Source of the DNA: Mytilus galloprovincialis | Taxonomy: Eukaryota > Mollusca > Bivalvia > Mytilida > Mytilidae | Reading direction: 5' to 3' | DNA: 64,000 nucleotides | Assembly (NCBI RefSeq): GCF_965363235.1 | Contig: NC_134845.1 | Coordinates: forward strand, 61,719,261 to 61,783,260 | Part shown: positions 55,001-64,000 of the stretch, piece after piece | How the letters are laid out: each line of letters opens with the position of its first letter | How positions within the stretch are numbered: position 1 is the stretch's first letter | Program-made: the position numbers and the translations under genes | The notes under the pieces: model-generated | What the model was told of the DNA's origin: nothing | Database searches by the model: none | The model's input: the letters and a program-made list of their open reading frames with translations, nothing else

Positions 55001-55509
55001 ATGAAGTTTAAAAAAAATAGATTGAATATAGCATATAGTGAGATGTGTGTAGTTGGCCAGGTGGGTAACCTGGTCCTGATTCAATTATTGCACTCTATCG
55101 CAATTAGTGTGGAGCGTTTTAAAATTACTGCTTTTGTTAAAATTTCTTGTTAGAACATTATCATTAAATAGTTATCAAAGGTATCCGGATTATAATTTAG
55201 TACGCCAATAAAATGATGTAATCGTCAGTACATGTGAACATGTCTATTCCAAGTCAGGGAAATGCCAATTAGTATCAACTTGTTTCGTTGATTTAAATAG
55301 TAGGTGTTTATATGTCAGTTGTATTGACTACAACTTTTCTATTGATGATTATTACTGAAAAGTAATTCCTTACTTACCAGTACATTTGCAACATGCCTTT
55401 CCGCACTTGCACCCTTTAGGTAATTTTTCCACTTGTCCCCCTAATGGCGGACATGTATCTGAGTCCGAATAATTTCCACCTAGGCCGGTACATGCAAAGT
55501 TCGCTTCGC
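52043..55509 (-). CDS. Cysteine-rich, probably secreted protein; three to four exons, 5' end missing
   Basis: Three exons on the - strand fit in phase with good AG/GT borders. Exon 55509-55378 encodes EANFACTGLGGNYSDSDTCP and PKGCKCGKACCKCTG. Exon 54619-54494 encodes TCLEGSTCMSEGGTCDGTKD, then GCCGNRFCCTPPVTTTPAP. Exon 53392-53308 encodes VNTCRHTCQTWCGTVVDGDC and CGSTTCCK. All junctions split a codon 1+2. About a quarter of residues are Cys, often as CC pairs, with a short Thr/Pro linker, so the protein is likely extracellular and disulfide-rich. A possible last exon begins after TTTTATCATTTCAG at 52052, adds three residues and stops at 52043, with AATAAA on the - strand near 51966; this part is weak. 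I found no signal-peptide exon upstream (above 55510). I do not recognise the family; matrix or defence roles would be guesses. Confidence 0.65.
52060..53307. other. Probable last intron of the cysteine-rich gene
   Basis: No other feature. The 82-codon frame at 52905 (+) is not recognised. Confidence 0.35.
54715..54860 (-). repeat. Mussel interspersed repeat in an intron
   Basis: AACGAATGGATAACAACAGT, CATATTCCTGTCTTTGTGCA and CCAGTTTAACCTCGTACTTA are the inverse of the 6985 family. It lies between two exons of the cysteine-rich gene. Confidence 0.7.
55150..55207 (-). repeat. Hammerhead-repeat fragment starting at the ribozyme cleavage site
   Basis: On the - strand it begins TGGCGTACTAAATTATAATC at 55207 and ends after TTTGATAACTATT, the same terminus as other single copies. 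In full copies TGGCGT is the first sequence after the cleaved GTC. Nothing of the ribozyme core is left. Confidence 0.75.
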
Positions 55510-56439
55510 CTGTCATTTTAAAACAAATAGTTTATAGATACGTAGATGAACAATGCTATAGAAAAGTCTACTTTCATTCAATCCTTCTAATCGTAAAAAT
55601 CATTAACAGGTAAATTTTCATATTTATGTTGAATAATTAGGTAAACAAAATTTTAACTAGAAATAAAACGACTACCATCACCTCCCAAAAAACACATCCA
55701 AAAACCCATTTCCCCTCCCCTCTCCCCCCAAAAAGAACAGAAAAAAGCATCAATCCACATATATCATTCAAAGATTAACAGTTGAACAACACGAACCCCC
55801 TAGTCATACCTGAACACTAAACAATAAACTCATCATACATCATGTACATATTTGTATAATTTGTTATTTTTATCAACAATGTAACATTCCATCTCACTTG
55901 TTCTATTAGTTGTGATCTGCCTAAGTTCACCACTACCAGATTACCCTTGCCTGCGATTATTTGTTTTGTATGCTTTCTATTGTACTGCAATATTTTGGAA
56001 GGAATGTTAAATCCCGATGACCGGAAGCACACCGCATCCTCATGGGATATTTTTTACAAATATATTAACTCTGGGTTGTGTTTACCCTGTCCAATACTGT
56101 CATTAACATCGCAAATACTTCCTCTTAGAAATCGTAATACATATTAACTAATTGTTTACACTTAAATCGTTTTCTATGAATCAATTTCTATGACTCAAAT
56201 AGGGTACATGTATTCAATCACCTGTAGTTGTTTTTAGGATACTTAGTCCATACGAAAAGAAGTTATTTGGTCAGAGTAGGCACTTGTTAAAATTTAAAGT
56301 AAAATACTTGAGTTCTTATATTTCATTCATTTAGAGATATTTGAATTATTATAAAAAAAACAACAATTAAAGCAATCAGATAATTGATTTATATACTTTT
56401 ATGTGACCTATTGATTTAGACTATTTATGAATTTGTTAT
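55510..56439. other. Gene-free stretch
   Basis: May hold the missing 5' exons of the cysteine-rich gene. I found none. Confidence 0.35.
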
Positions 56440-56680
56440 AACATGAGCAACACGACGGGTGCCACATGTGGAGTAGGATCTGCGTACCCTTCCGGAGTAC
56501 GTGAGATCACCCCTAGTTTTTGATGGGGTTCGTGTTGCTTATTCTTTAGTTTTCTATGTTGCGTCATGTGTACTATTGTTTGTCTGTTTGTTTTTTCATT
56601 TTAAGTCATGGCGTAGTCAGTCTATTTTCGATTTATGAGTTTGTCCCTCTGGTATCTTTCGTCCCTCACTTTTAGCTGAT
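56440..56680 (+). mobile_element. Solo 3' tail of RT family, type A
   Basis: CACGACGGGTGCCACATGTG, TACCCTTCCGGAGTACGTGA, GTGTTGCTTATTCTTTAGTT, TTTTCGATTTATGAGTTTGT and CTGGTATCTTTCGTCCCTC match the tail after 36760 and 50400. No RT coding is present. Confidence 0.8.
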
Positions 56681-57069
56681 GAAAAAAGTCATATAAATGA
56701 AAGTAGTACAAATCTGTCTCTGCAATTTGATTAAATAAATGACTATGAACAGGTAAATTATTAACATGAATTTCAAATTTGTTATTAAATACTTAAATAG
56801 GTTATATATACAGTGAAAACCTATAGAAGACCGCTTCAATAACGACGAGAATCCATGGTCTTTCAATATCCATAAAATTCAATTATCTTTTAGATTATGC
56901 ATATATACAGATCGTATCAAAAAACCTTTTCTATATCTACTGAGGTCTCAAATTTTCAGCTACAAATCGTAGAAAATTTAGTTAAAAGGGCACAGAGTGG
57001 TGACTAGACTCGCTGATCTCTTCATCGTCTTCCATATTTACGGATGGCTCAAAGTGTTGATGTGATATC

Positions 57070-57600
57070 CATTTATATCTATTTATTAACTAATATATGC
57101 GTAATCTTATGAAAATGTTGAGATCATGCATATCTCGGCAACGCCATGTGCTCTCTCATATAAATTAAAAAGTGAGTTTAAGCCCTCCGTACATATAGAA
57201 TACTTTGAACAACATCTGAATATATTTAAAGGCCTAAACTGCATATTCAATTTTATTGATATTGAAAGACCAGGTGTCTCACTGTTATTTTTAGCGGACT
57301 GCAATAGGTTTTCACTATAGATTTTGAGCCCTTATAAACTCAGAAGACTAAAGGTTTATCCAAATGAGTTTTGCTGTCATTTATATCTATATATTAACTA
57401 ACGATACGCATATTAGTATGACGATTGAACGAACAGGAATATCTACCAAACGCCCAATGCCCGTTAACTTGCATTTGTGACAATCTTTATTTGAAAGGTG
57501 ACACTTCAAGCATTCCGTGCATATAGAAGATAACATTTGTCTTGGTAACACCATCTCAAAGTCTACAATTGTATTCAATTTGATTGATATTGAAATGGTT
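57070..57600 (+). repeat. Old ~310-bp tandem duplication
   Basis: ATTTATATCTATTTATTAAC at 57070 recurs as ATTTATATCTATATATTAAC at 57377, and TTCAATTTTATTGATATTGA at 57247 as TTCAATTTGATTGATATTGA at 57573. Much of the rest has diverged. Confidence 0.55.
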
Positions 57601-58359
57601 TTGTTTCTGGTGCCTTAGGTTTTTGTTTGGTCCATACGACATGAACGAGGGGTTGCATTTGATGGTATGTTCCACTTCTTTGACATTGACCTTCTATAAG
57701 AACAAACTAGGGGATGATTGTCCTCTAGATGATTCCTGTCTCTTTCCGTTGATGAGTCCATCAAAAAAAAAAATCTGGTTGATATAAAAAAAATGCGAAT
57801 TTTGAACATAAGCGTTTTGCTACAACATTTTATTTGTTACAGAAATCATTCGTTGTTTTCTAATAATCAGCAATTATATTCTACAAAACCTAAGTCATTA
57901 CATTAACGATTTTAAATATCTATTGGACATATACTTTAGCTGTTTCATGCTGTGAATATAACACAAACACTTCCCAAGACTTGTTTTGGTAACATGTGTA
58001 GATAAATTTTAAACCAATAAAATGCATTGTACTTTTAAGATATCTTCCTTGTATGATAATAGTATCTAATTATCCTTTTAATAATTATTGATGATTCAAT
58101 CATCAAACAAGTGTTGTCAAATAAGGGAGCTACTTTTTTATGAGTTTTTTGTGGAGGCTAGGATAAAAAAATTGCCGTGCCTTTCATTCAGTTGTAATCT
58201 CTATTCTGTCTTTTTATTTTTCTTTCTACTTGATCCTGCCTTTTTTTCTAATGTTAAAATAAATTGTCATTCTTAGTGTCTCATCCTGCCTTTTAATTTG
58301 TTAACTCAAAATTCCTGTCCTGCATATTTTTTCCCCAAATATCATCCTAGCCCTCCTAA

Positions 58360-58960
58360 GTTAACCTTATATATTTTGGGTTGTCATGCTAAGATGATTT
58401 GAATGATATACAGGGTAATCCAAGTAATCACCAAAATTCCCTGCCATTTTAGAAAGTTTGAATATTGTAAATGATGAATATCTCTACCACTAAGCCCTTT
58501 ATATTCTGGTTTGTGGTAATAAAACACATCAAATGAAATAATATGCAGCGTATTTCCAGGGATCACCCAACCCCTGTCTTTTAAGAAAGTTCGAATATGT
58601 TAGTGGTAAAAATTTATGCCTCCAAATAATATATATTCTGATGTGGCGTTGTTAAGCTCGTCAGATGAAATAATAGATTAGCCCACTCCCTCCCAAGGGC
58701 CAACCCGCTGTTATTTGAGAAAATTCTAATATCTTGTAAATCGCCCACTCCTAAACCATTTATATTTTGGTTTGTCATGCCGAGAAGTTTTGAATGATAT
58801 ACAGGGTACTCCAAGAGTCACTTAACCCCTGTCACTTGAGAAAATTCGAATATCTGGTTGGTGGTCAATATTACTACCCTTAAATCATATATATAAATTC
58901 TGGTTTGTCTTGGTAAAGCACATCAAATAAAATAAAGAGCAAATGTCTAAAACCGCAGGC
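58360..58960 (+). repeat. Degenerate satellite-like array, unit about 131 bp
   Basis: TATATTCTGGTTTGTCAT-like starts occur near 58369, 58500, 58632, 58761 and 58896. Units share GATATACAGGGTA(A/C)TCCAAG, AACCCCTGTC and GAGAAAATTCGAATATC. About 4.5 units, well diverged. Confidence 0.75.
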
Positions 58961-59426
58961 ATTTTCTAGTTTCTACTGTGAGCATAATGACACAACCTTC
59001 CATGGAATGGTTTTAGATAATGCATTTTTAACAAATATAATGTACTATTATTGCACTTTTAACATATCTTCCTTCTCTGACAATACGTCTAACGTTCTGA
59101 CTAACTATTATTGATAACAGTTATACAGGCATCGTAAAATTAACGAGTTATTAACAAAAACAAAAAACAAAACTGGCGATTTACATTAAGTAGCTACATG
59201 TATATAGTGGATAAAAAAATCATCACGGTAAAATAAAAATTGTGTAAAATAGTGTAAATCATTTGAAAGGTGTCGATATATAGTGGCTACAATGAACGAA
59301 TTCATAACACCAACGGCAACGTAGAAATGTATATTTACCTTTAGGTGTCTTCTGGGTGGATGTGTTCGTATCAATATAAATATTTTTTAAATCAATGTTT
59401 AAGTCTTCATGAAAACTAGTAAAGAT
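58961..59426. other. Gene-free stretch
   Basis: A/T-rich; nothing supported. Confidence 0.45.
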
Positions 59427-59585
59427 ATAACTGTATTGTATTTAAAAATTAGCCAGCGTAAAACGTTGGTTTTACTGTCGCAAATTGATTTCACTTAGCG
59501 ACGCGTATAGCAGATCTTGTAAGCGGTTATTTGCAACAGTAAAACCAGTTTTACGCATGCTTAGCTTCAAATACAATACTGTTAT
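59427..59585. mobile_element. Palindromic MITE, 159 bp
   Basis: ATAACTGTATTGTATTTAAA at the left pairs with the inverse of TTCAAATACAATACTGTTAT at the right; the arms continue through GCGTAAAACGTTGGTTTTAC / GTAAAACCAGTTTTACGC for about 60 bases. Confidence 0.8.
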
Positions 59586-60344
59586 CCTACTGTAGTGAAA
59601 TCTGCATATGCATAACCACATGGTAATAAGACAAATGTCATATACTTTGGTAAAATGTCTTTATGTGTATTTCAACATTTACCAAAGAAGCGTCGAATGA
59701 GATTTTGGAGCAACAAGATATATCACATAGTAATTCAGAGAAGATCTGCATTTAAGAGGAACAAAATAAGAACTTGTATAAAGAGAAAATCCTTTTCATA
59801 AAGATGGTCATAACGAAACAAAGTCTGATACGGTTAAAACGTCTGAGAGCTTTGATATGTAAGTGTTGGATTGTTTTGCGAGGAAAATGCTGTGTTTGAG
59901 ACAAAGCAATATACCAGAGTTAAGAAAACTGAAGATATGATTGATTGGGTTCTTATCATGCTTTTAAATATTTGACTTTGAGCGTTCCGGATAATTGTAA
60001 AACAAGTTTCATAAACACAATTCCAAGACGGTTTTTTTCCAAATTAGCATTAATAAAAGTGAATTAATGCAAGACTTATTTTCATTCAGCAACCAATTTG
60101 ATTATTTTTTTTACAAAAAAAGCAAAGAATCATCACTGATGAATTGTTAACTTGAAAGTGCAAAAAGTGAACCATTTCGTTGACATATTCGAAACACAAA
60201 AGATCCTTCTAATACAGATACACCATTAATTACCTTTACCATTTGTATTAACCTATGCATTTATTTGGCAATACAGAACTCCAACAAAAAGACTTCTTAC
60301 AACATGAAGAAGTTTACTAAAGTATCGGTTCTGAGGTACCCAGA
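59586..60344. other. Gene-free stretch before the LINE
   Basis: May include the 5' UTR of the LINE that follows. No motif identified. Confidence 0.4.
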
Positions 60345-61316
60345 TTCCAAATGAAAGGGTTACAAAGAGTCAAGGGAATGTGGCGTATTTATCTTGCACA
60401 AGAACTAGCAAGAGATCACCTCCTTACAACTGGTGTATCTATACGTAATACACTTAACAGTGAACGATAAAAACACCAAGAATCCCTAGGCCTGTAGCTG
60501 AGCAACACCCAGAATACCTCCGAGTACGTGTGTCCAACATTCCATTATCAGCTGATGACGGTATGATTTTCTCGTTCTTTCAATCTATTGGCGAAGTCGT
60601 TACAAGCTACTTCAGAGAGAAAGTGAGAATAGATGGCGCTATTACTGACTGCCAATCTGGAGACAGAATCTTTTATGTCGAACCATTGGAGGGCACACTA
60701 CCCAGATTCCCAAGAATAAGCAAGTACAATGTCAAAATATATTATAAAGGCCAAATCTACATAAATGCACATATTACTTGTCAAAAATGCCTGAAAAAGG
60801 GACACAAACAAGACAAATGCCAAAACGATTGGGTTTGTAATCAATGTCGAAAAGAAGGGCATAAAGCAAAAGAATGCCAAACTCATAGTAAAGCAGCATC
60901 ACACAATGAAGTTTATAAAACGGATGACCTGTCTGTTTCTAGTGAGAGTGAAAGTAGGGAAGAGACTGACATTGGTGAATATGTTGATAACAGTGAAACC
61001 CCACCTTCACAGTCCATGTTGCCACCTACAGAAGCAATAACAGCAACAACAACAGTTATCAGTAAAGTCATTACAAAAATAGATCCTGATTTATAGGAGA
61101 AATAAACAAGAAAAAACAAAAACAAAGACAAAACAAAAACAAGCCAAAAGTTGAATCAAATGCACCAATTGACAAATTTATTGTGAACCCTGAATCAACA
61201 ATACCAGTACAAAAACAGGGGAAAAGACCTGCAACAACCCTTACAGATGAATATCACAACAGACAAACTGATTCCAGTAAATCTTCAAAGACATAGATAC
61301 AAGAACAGTTACCATA

Positions 61317-61524
61317 CTGTGGATTCATTATTATTCGTTGGATACCAATTTTCGTGAATTTCGTGGGAACAGGTGAACCACGAAACTAAATGTTCAACGA
61401 ACACCGAATTTTCTATAGGCTTGTGTGCAGATTTTGACAAAACCACGAAATTAAATATCAACGAACATGTAAATTTTTCTTAATCCACGAAAATTGGTAT
61501 CCACGAAAATAAATGAATCCACAG
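61317..61524. mobile_element. 208-bp MITE with TA target duplication
   Basis: CTGTGGATTCATTATTATTC at the left and CTGTGGATTCATTTATTTTC at the right (reverse complement) are terminal inverted repeats; GGATACCAATTTTCGTG follows on both sides, about 45 bases in all. TA flanks it on each side (61315-61316, 61525-61526), as for Tc1/mariner-type elements. It is inserted in the LINE just after the ORF1 tail. Confidence 0.85.
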
Positions 61525-62560
61525 TATACCATTTCCTTTCAAAATATAGTATCCATACAACAATGCCTAAGTTAATGGACACAATAATTTGTACTTGTAC
61601 ACATATCTGTATATACTCCTTATTTATATATATTTATAAAAAAACAATTAAAAAATATGTGGCAGTGTATGATACAATAACATTAGATTGTATATACTCT
61701 GCACAAAACAAATAGAACAATACATTTTATATAGATTATTGTCAATATAATATGCATAGATCATGAAACTACTCCATTTTTTTCATATGAAATAAATAAG
61801 TATAGTTATATATGCATATGCAATAATTTGTGTTTTAATGTACCACAATATCAATATGTGCGCTATGTTGTATAATCCTGTAAACATAATAGCAATAGCA
61901 CTCTACTATATGTATATAGATAGCAAATTAGTTACATCGCCATTTTCACAAACCTGTGTACAAAATGTAAACAAATCAGTTTTCATCTATTTATACCTGT
62001 TTTTATATTCAGATAATGATCCTGTTTTAGTTGTAGCCTCAAAAGTTTCGATTCATGTTTTATGTCTTCAATTTCCTAATTATTTGCATCAAGATCTCCG
62101 TGTCCTGTTAAATATTTGTATAATTAAAGTCAAGCCCCGTAAACAAAATAATTATAATATTTGTACTGTTATCATAAGCATGCGAAAGTATTTGTTAATA
62201 ATATCCCGTTGTTTTTGTTACTTGTTTATTAATGTCTCTTTTTCTGAAAAGTGTTTTAAAAATATACAATTAACGAAAAATAAATTTAATACTCACCAAT
62301 TTAGAAAGATATATATTACATCCAACACATTTATATATTTCTATGTAAGGTATGGTAGTCTATTTTAGTTAATCCTCGTTCGAATTAATCGTTTTACATG
62401 TGAATGTCAATATATTTTACCAGCTAACGATTCTAAATATAGAAATAGGTGGAAACCTAATAAAGTCGGTCAATATGAAATTAAAACTATGTGAGTACAT
62501 GCATTTATACTTAGTCTAGCAACTCACACAGTCAAAGCTAAAACTGTCATTAGAGATGCA
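61525..62560 (+). other. Inter-ORF part of the LINE or inserted unknown DNA
   Basis: About 1 kb of A/T-rich sequence lies between the MITE and the endonuclease. A 176-codon frame (61838-62368) has no recognisable domain. It is longer than the usual gap between LINE ORFs, so other insertions are possible. Confidence 0.35.
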
Positions 62561-64000
62561 CATATGCTTGTATTTTTATCTCTAAATTCTGTAAATATTT
62601 GTATGTTTATTCTGCTTTTCATATTTGTAATATATGTATCAAATACTTTTTTTAAAAACAAAACCAAGACGTCACTTATTCCATTGCATATATGTTCTTT
62701 AAAGTGTCAGGGGTTAAGAAAATATGAAAGAAAAATTAGAATAAAAGAATGGATAAAACAACAAAAATGCAACATAATATTTTTAAAAGAAACACATTTT
62801 TCGAACAATTCAATAGATACAGAATTTACGGGCGATACATATCATAGTTTTGGAAGCACACAATCAAGAGGTGTTTCGATTTATATCAACCAAAAAATTA
62901 AACATGAAATCATAGATAAATATGTAGATCAAGACGGACGAATTGTTTTAATGAACACAGAAATCGATAAAAATATATTTACTTTTGTAAACCTTTATGC
63001 CCCAAACACATGTAAAGATAGAAATATATTCTTTAAAAAAGTTTCATTGAAAAATTTAGTCTTGGTATAATTATCATAGGCGGTGATATAAATGAAACGC
63101 TTAATATAAAAGATAGAAAAAGTAATAGAATTGATCAACAAAAAATAAGACAAATAAGACAAATGGGCTTAAAACTATGATATAAAATCTAAAAGATATA
63201 GATATATGGAGAGCAATAAATCCAAATAAAACGCAATATACCTGGAAAAGAAAAAATAATGAAGTACATTAGCTAGTAGGATTGCTTATTTTCTAGTTAG
63301 TCAAGATGTGAGAGTAATCAGTACTGATATACAACCTGCAACAATTCAATATACAGATCACTTAGCGATTTCACTTCAAATTAATCATTGTCAAGGAAAC
63401 AAAGGAAAGGGATACTTCAAATTAAACAACAGTATTCTTAATGACGAATCATACAAAATAAAAATAATAACTTTAAAAGATAAATACGAAAAATTAAGAA
63501 ATAAAAAAGTCTAGCAATTGTGTGGGATCTCTTTAAAATAAGTAAAAGAGAAAACTATCGAACATTGTAAATTAAAAGCTAAACATAAAAGAGATGAAAT
63601 TACAAAATTAGAACAAAAACTTAAACTTTTGAATGAAATTCTTGATAACAACCTGGATGTAAAAAATAATAATTTGCCAAGCATAATAGATTCAATAAAT
63701 AAAACAGAAGAAACGCTACAAACTCTATATTCAGATAAAATAAAAGGGGCATAAATAAGATCACGAGTTAAATGGATAAAAGAGGGCGAAAAAAAACAAA
63801 ATATTTCTTGGGATTAGAAAAATTAAGACAAACAAGGAAAACATTACTGCAATAAGGGACAGTAAAGGAGAAATAACAGAAGATCAAGGCAAAATATTAG
63901 AAACAGGGAGAAATTATTATGTCCAACTAACCTTGAATTAAGAGAAATTGAAAATTATATTGAAACAACTAGAATAAATTACAAACTAGCAACACAAGAA

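Larger units (their letters stand above)
60345..64000 (+). mobile_element. Tx1/L1-like LINE: ORF1 with zinc knuckles, endonuclease, start of RT linker; decayed, runs off the window
   Basis: ORF1: RVKGMWRIYLAQELARDHLL (60370) and, after a shift, EYLRVRVSNIPLSADDGMIF, then two CCHC knuckles CQKCLKKGHKQDKC and CNQCRKEGHKAKEC near 60777-60880. A stop at 61094 is followed in another frame by a Lys/Gln-rich tail to 61296. ORF2: an endonuclease of the exonuclease-endonuclease-phosphatase type begins near 62690 with LKCQGLRKYERKIRIKEWIK and FLKETHFSN (catalytic Glu), NLYAPN, GGDINET (Asp), WRAINPNKTQYTWKRK and TDHLAIS (His). WIKEGEKK..NIFLGLEKLR near 63775 is the linker before the RT, which is outside the window. 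Multiple stops and shifts show it is dead. A MITE sits between the ORFs (61317-61524). Confidence 0.82.

Noticed and set aside
61838-62368. 176-codon open frame inside the LINE interval
   Set aside because: A/T-driven composition, no LINE motif and no known domain. Could be non-coding inter-ORF DNA.

Overview
This window looks like nuclear DNA from a bivalve mollusc, most likely a mussel (Mytilus-type). It is about two-thirds A+T and gene-poor. Genes are split by GT-AG introns, and the space between them is packed with short interspersed repeats, fold-back elements, decayed retroelements and hammerhead-ribozyme repeats. The assignment rests on recognising these repeat families and on the gene families present (a Mab-21/cGLR-type nucleotidyltransferase and otopetrin-like channels). 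I ran no database search.

Host genes are few. Two paralogous multi-pass membrane proteins of the otopetrin (proton channel) type lie in tandem on the + strand at 2987-4663 and 9417-11069. Each has its whole coding region in one exon directly after a splice acceptor. A short-chain dehydrogenase/reductase gene (20142-23127, +) is readable as four exons, but it has a one-base deletion in the cofactor-binding glycine motif and no recognisable last exon, so it is probably a pseudogene. A 670-residue Mab-21/cGAS-like nucleotidyltransferase is intact at 27270-29282 (-), with an unrecognised 176-residue basic-tailed gene upstream on the same strand (30108-30638). A cysteine-rich, probably secreted protein is spread over at least three phase-matched exons on the - strand (53308-55509), with a possible last exon at 52043.

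Most of the rest is mobile DNA. (1) A hammerhead repeat family: a 355-bp tandem array at 1-690 with two intact-looking ribozymes, a decayed 359-bp array at 25060-25840 directly after a Penelope-like reverse transcriptase fragment (24512-24895), an intact single copy at 29632-29675 (-), a decayed one at 13569-13612 (-), and a fragment at 55150-55207 that begins at the predicted ribozyme cleavage site. (2) A reverse transcriptase family, on the - strand at 14260-15180, 36455-37190 and 50150-51420, with two alternative 3' tails; isolated tails lie elsewhere, one with a 16-bp target duplication (23700-23797). (3) LINEs: a Tx1/L1-like copy with ORF1 and endonuclease running off the right edge (60345-64000), a 5'-truncated 3' end with poly(A) (46980-48061), a CR1/L2-like 3' end (44190-45175, -) and a Jockey-like relic (39595-39975). 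(4) tRNA-derived SINE-like units (7270-7990, 41103-42117, 46330-46946, 49275-49460, 51690-51745). (5) Non-autonomous inverted-repeat elements at 5419, 16810, 18817, 42622 (with another nested inside), 45401, 48970, 59427 and 61317. (6) Local tandem repeats, including a 21-bp palindromic minisatellite against the stop codon of the second otopetrin-like gene.

The strongest leads are the hammerhead repeats (structure, compensatory stem changes, junction at the cleavage site, link to a Penelope-like RT), the 3'-tail mobilisation of the RT family, and the tandem single-exon otopetrin-like genes.
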